From the NCBI GenBank assembly GCA_937891785.1, contig CALAGN010000050.1, forward strand, positions 1-44,899: DNA of 44,899 nt, read 5' to 3'. Positions 44,521-44,899 of this stretch are shown one piece after another. Within the stretch, counting starts at the first letter, position 1. The number at the start of each line of letters is the position of its first letter. This DNA is from an uncultured Octadecabacter sp. (lineage in GTDB: Bacteria; Pseudomonadota; Alphaproteobacteria; Rhodobacterales; Rhodobacteraceae). The notes under the pieces are model-generated. The model saw nothing but the letters and a program-made list of their open reading frames with translations, made no database searches and was not told the origin of the DNA. A program made the translations under genes and the position numbers.

Positions 44521-44899
44521 ATGACTGTCGAACTGCCGGAATACTATTTCCGTGTGCGCGAAAACGGGGCTGCGGTATTTCGTGTTGACAGCGAAAACCG
44601 CCAGCGTCGGCTTGAAATGGACCAGATCGCGGTCGTCAACATCCGGAACGGCGAAGTAAAACCGCAAGGTGACCGTGGCTTATCGCAGGCTGATATTGAC
44701 CGCATCGAAGCCTGGATGGCTGAACGCGCCAGCGTGCTGGCCCAGCGCGAAATTGACGATATCCACCGCGCGGTGGACTTTCTCAATCTCACGACGCAAT
44801 GGGTGCAATCCAAAGCCAGCGACGAACAACTCGAGGATGTAACAGGCTTTGTTGCACAAATCGGTTGTAGGGATTCACTGTATGAATCCAGCGTGATAG
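44521..44899 (+). pseudogene. Conserved hypothetical protein, disrupted near its 3' end (partial)
   Basis: The frame starts at ATG 44521, two bases after the aminotransferase stop, and reads MTVELPEYYFRVRENGAAVF then an Asp/Arg/Glu-rich helical protein to about TQWVQSKASDEQLEDVT. I know it only as a small conserved roseobacter protein without assigned function. From 44845 the DNA matches an insertion-sequence end, so the native frame stops there after about 108 codons. The reading frame stays open to the window edge but is then fused to IS sequence. Only a short native C-terminus would be lost. Confidence 0.6.
44845..44899. mobile_element. Insertion-sequence end (IS5/IS903-like), partial
   Basis: GGCTTTGTTGCACAAATC at 44845-44862 resembles the terminal inverted repeat of IS5-family elements (IS903-like group). 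The following 37 bases contain the near-palindrome GGATTCACTGTATGAATCC typical of the leader before such transposase genes. The other end and the transposase lie outside the window, so orientation and target duplication cannot be confirmed. Confidence 0.6.

Overview
The window looks like chromosome from an alphaproteobacterium of the order Rhodobacterales, most likely the marine Roseobacter group. This rests on the high-GC coding style, the block purA / DUF2842 / secG / pyrG, the phaZ-phaC-phaP-phaR arrangement, SdhE next to a small XRE regulator, and many ATGA or TGATG gene overlaps. I cannot fix the genus. An IS end and several decayed genes would suit an IS-rich relative such as Octadecabacter or Loktanella, but that is a guess.

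Layout. 1-5.7 kb: the 3' end of an unknown gene, a GST, single-chain L-serine dehydratase, a decayed PDZ-type secreted protein, two tandem EamA transporters and thiamine pyrophosphokinase (minus strand). 5.8-13.8 kb: a long acidic low-complexity protein with a strong terminator, then trmL, DUF2842, purA (minus strand), then a membrane protein, secG, pyrG, a TerB-like protein and a PhnD-like binding protein (plus strand). 13.9-21.4 kb: a polar amino-acid/amine ABC transporter (ATPase, two binding proteins, two permeases), then a class I glutamine amidotransferase, a PuuA-like glutamine-synthetase-family ligase and a PuuB-like FAD oxidase. Together these suggest uptake and gamma-glutamylation of an amine, followed by oxidation. 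21.4-27 kb: a LysR regulator and a complete polyhydroxyalkanoate locus (phaR, phaP, phaC, divergent phaZ), with CTGC-N3-GCAG sites in front of phaP and a near-match in front of phaR.

27-32.5 kb: a decayed methyltransferase overlapping an alpha/beta hydrolase gene, a YegD-like Hsp70, a second hydrolase and thrS. 32.7-35.2 kb: a bufferin-type RiPP operon (precursor with four Cys, DUF692/MNIO enzyme, DUF2063 partner, DoxX). A perfect hairpin follows the precursor gene and an in-frame TAG cuts the DUF2063 gene. 35.2-37.6 kb: a membrane protein, an ArsC/Spx-like protein, a cold-shock protein, folA and thyA. 37.8-42 kb: a lipoprotein with TbpB-like features overlapping a Slam-like outer-membrane translocator, glyoxalase I and two tandem DUF1194 proteins. 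42-44.9 kb: a MarR-type regulator, SdhE, an XRE regulator, aspartate aminotransferase, and a conserved hypothetical gene apparently entered by an insertion sequence whose end starts near 44845.

The most interesting parts are the bufferin operon with its broken accessory gene, the Slam/surface-lipoprotein pair, and the putative PhaR operators. I saw no tRNA, rRNA, CRISPR array or phage genes.
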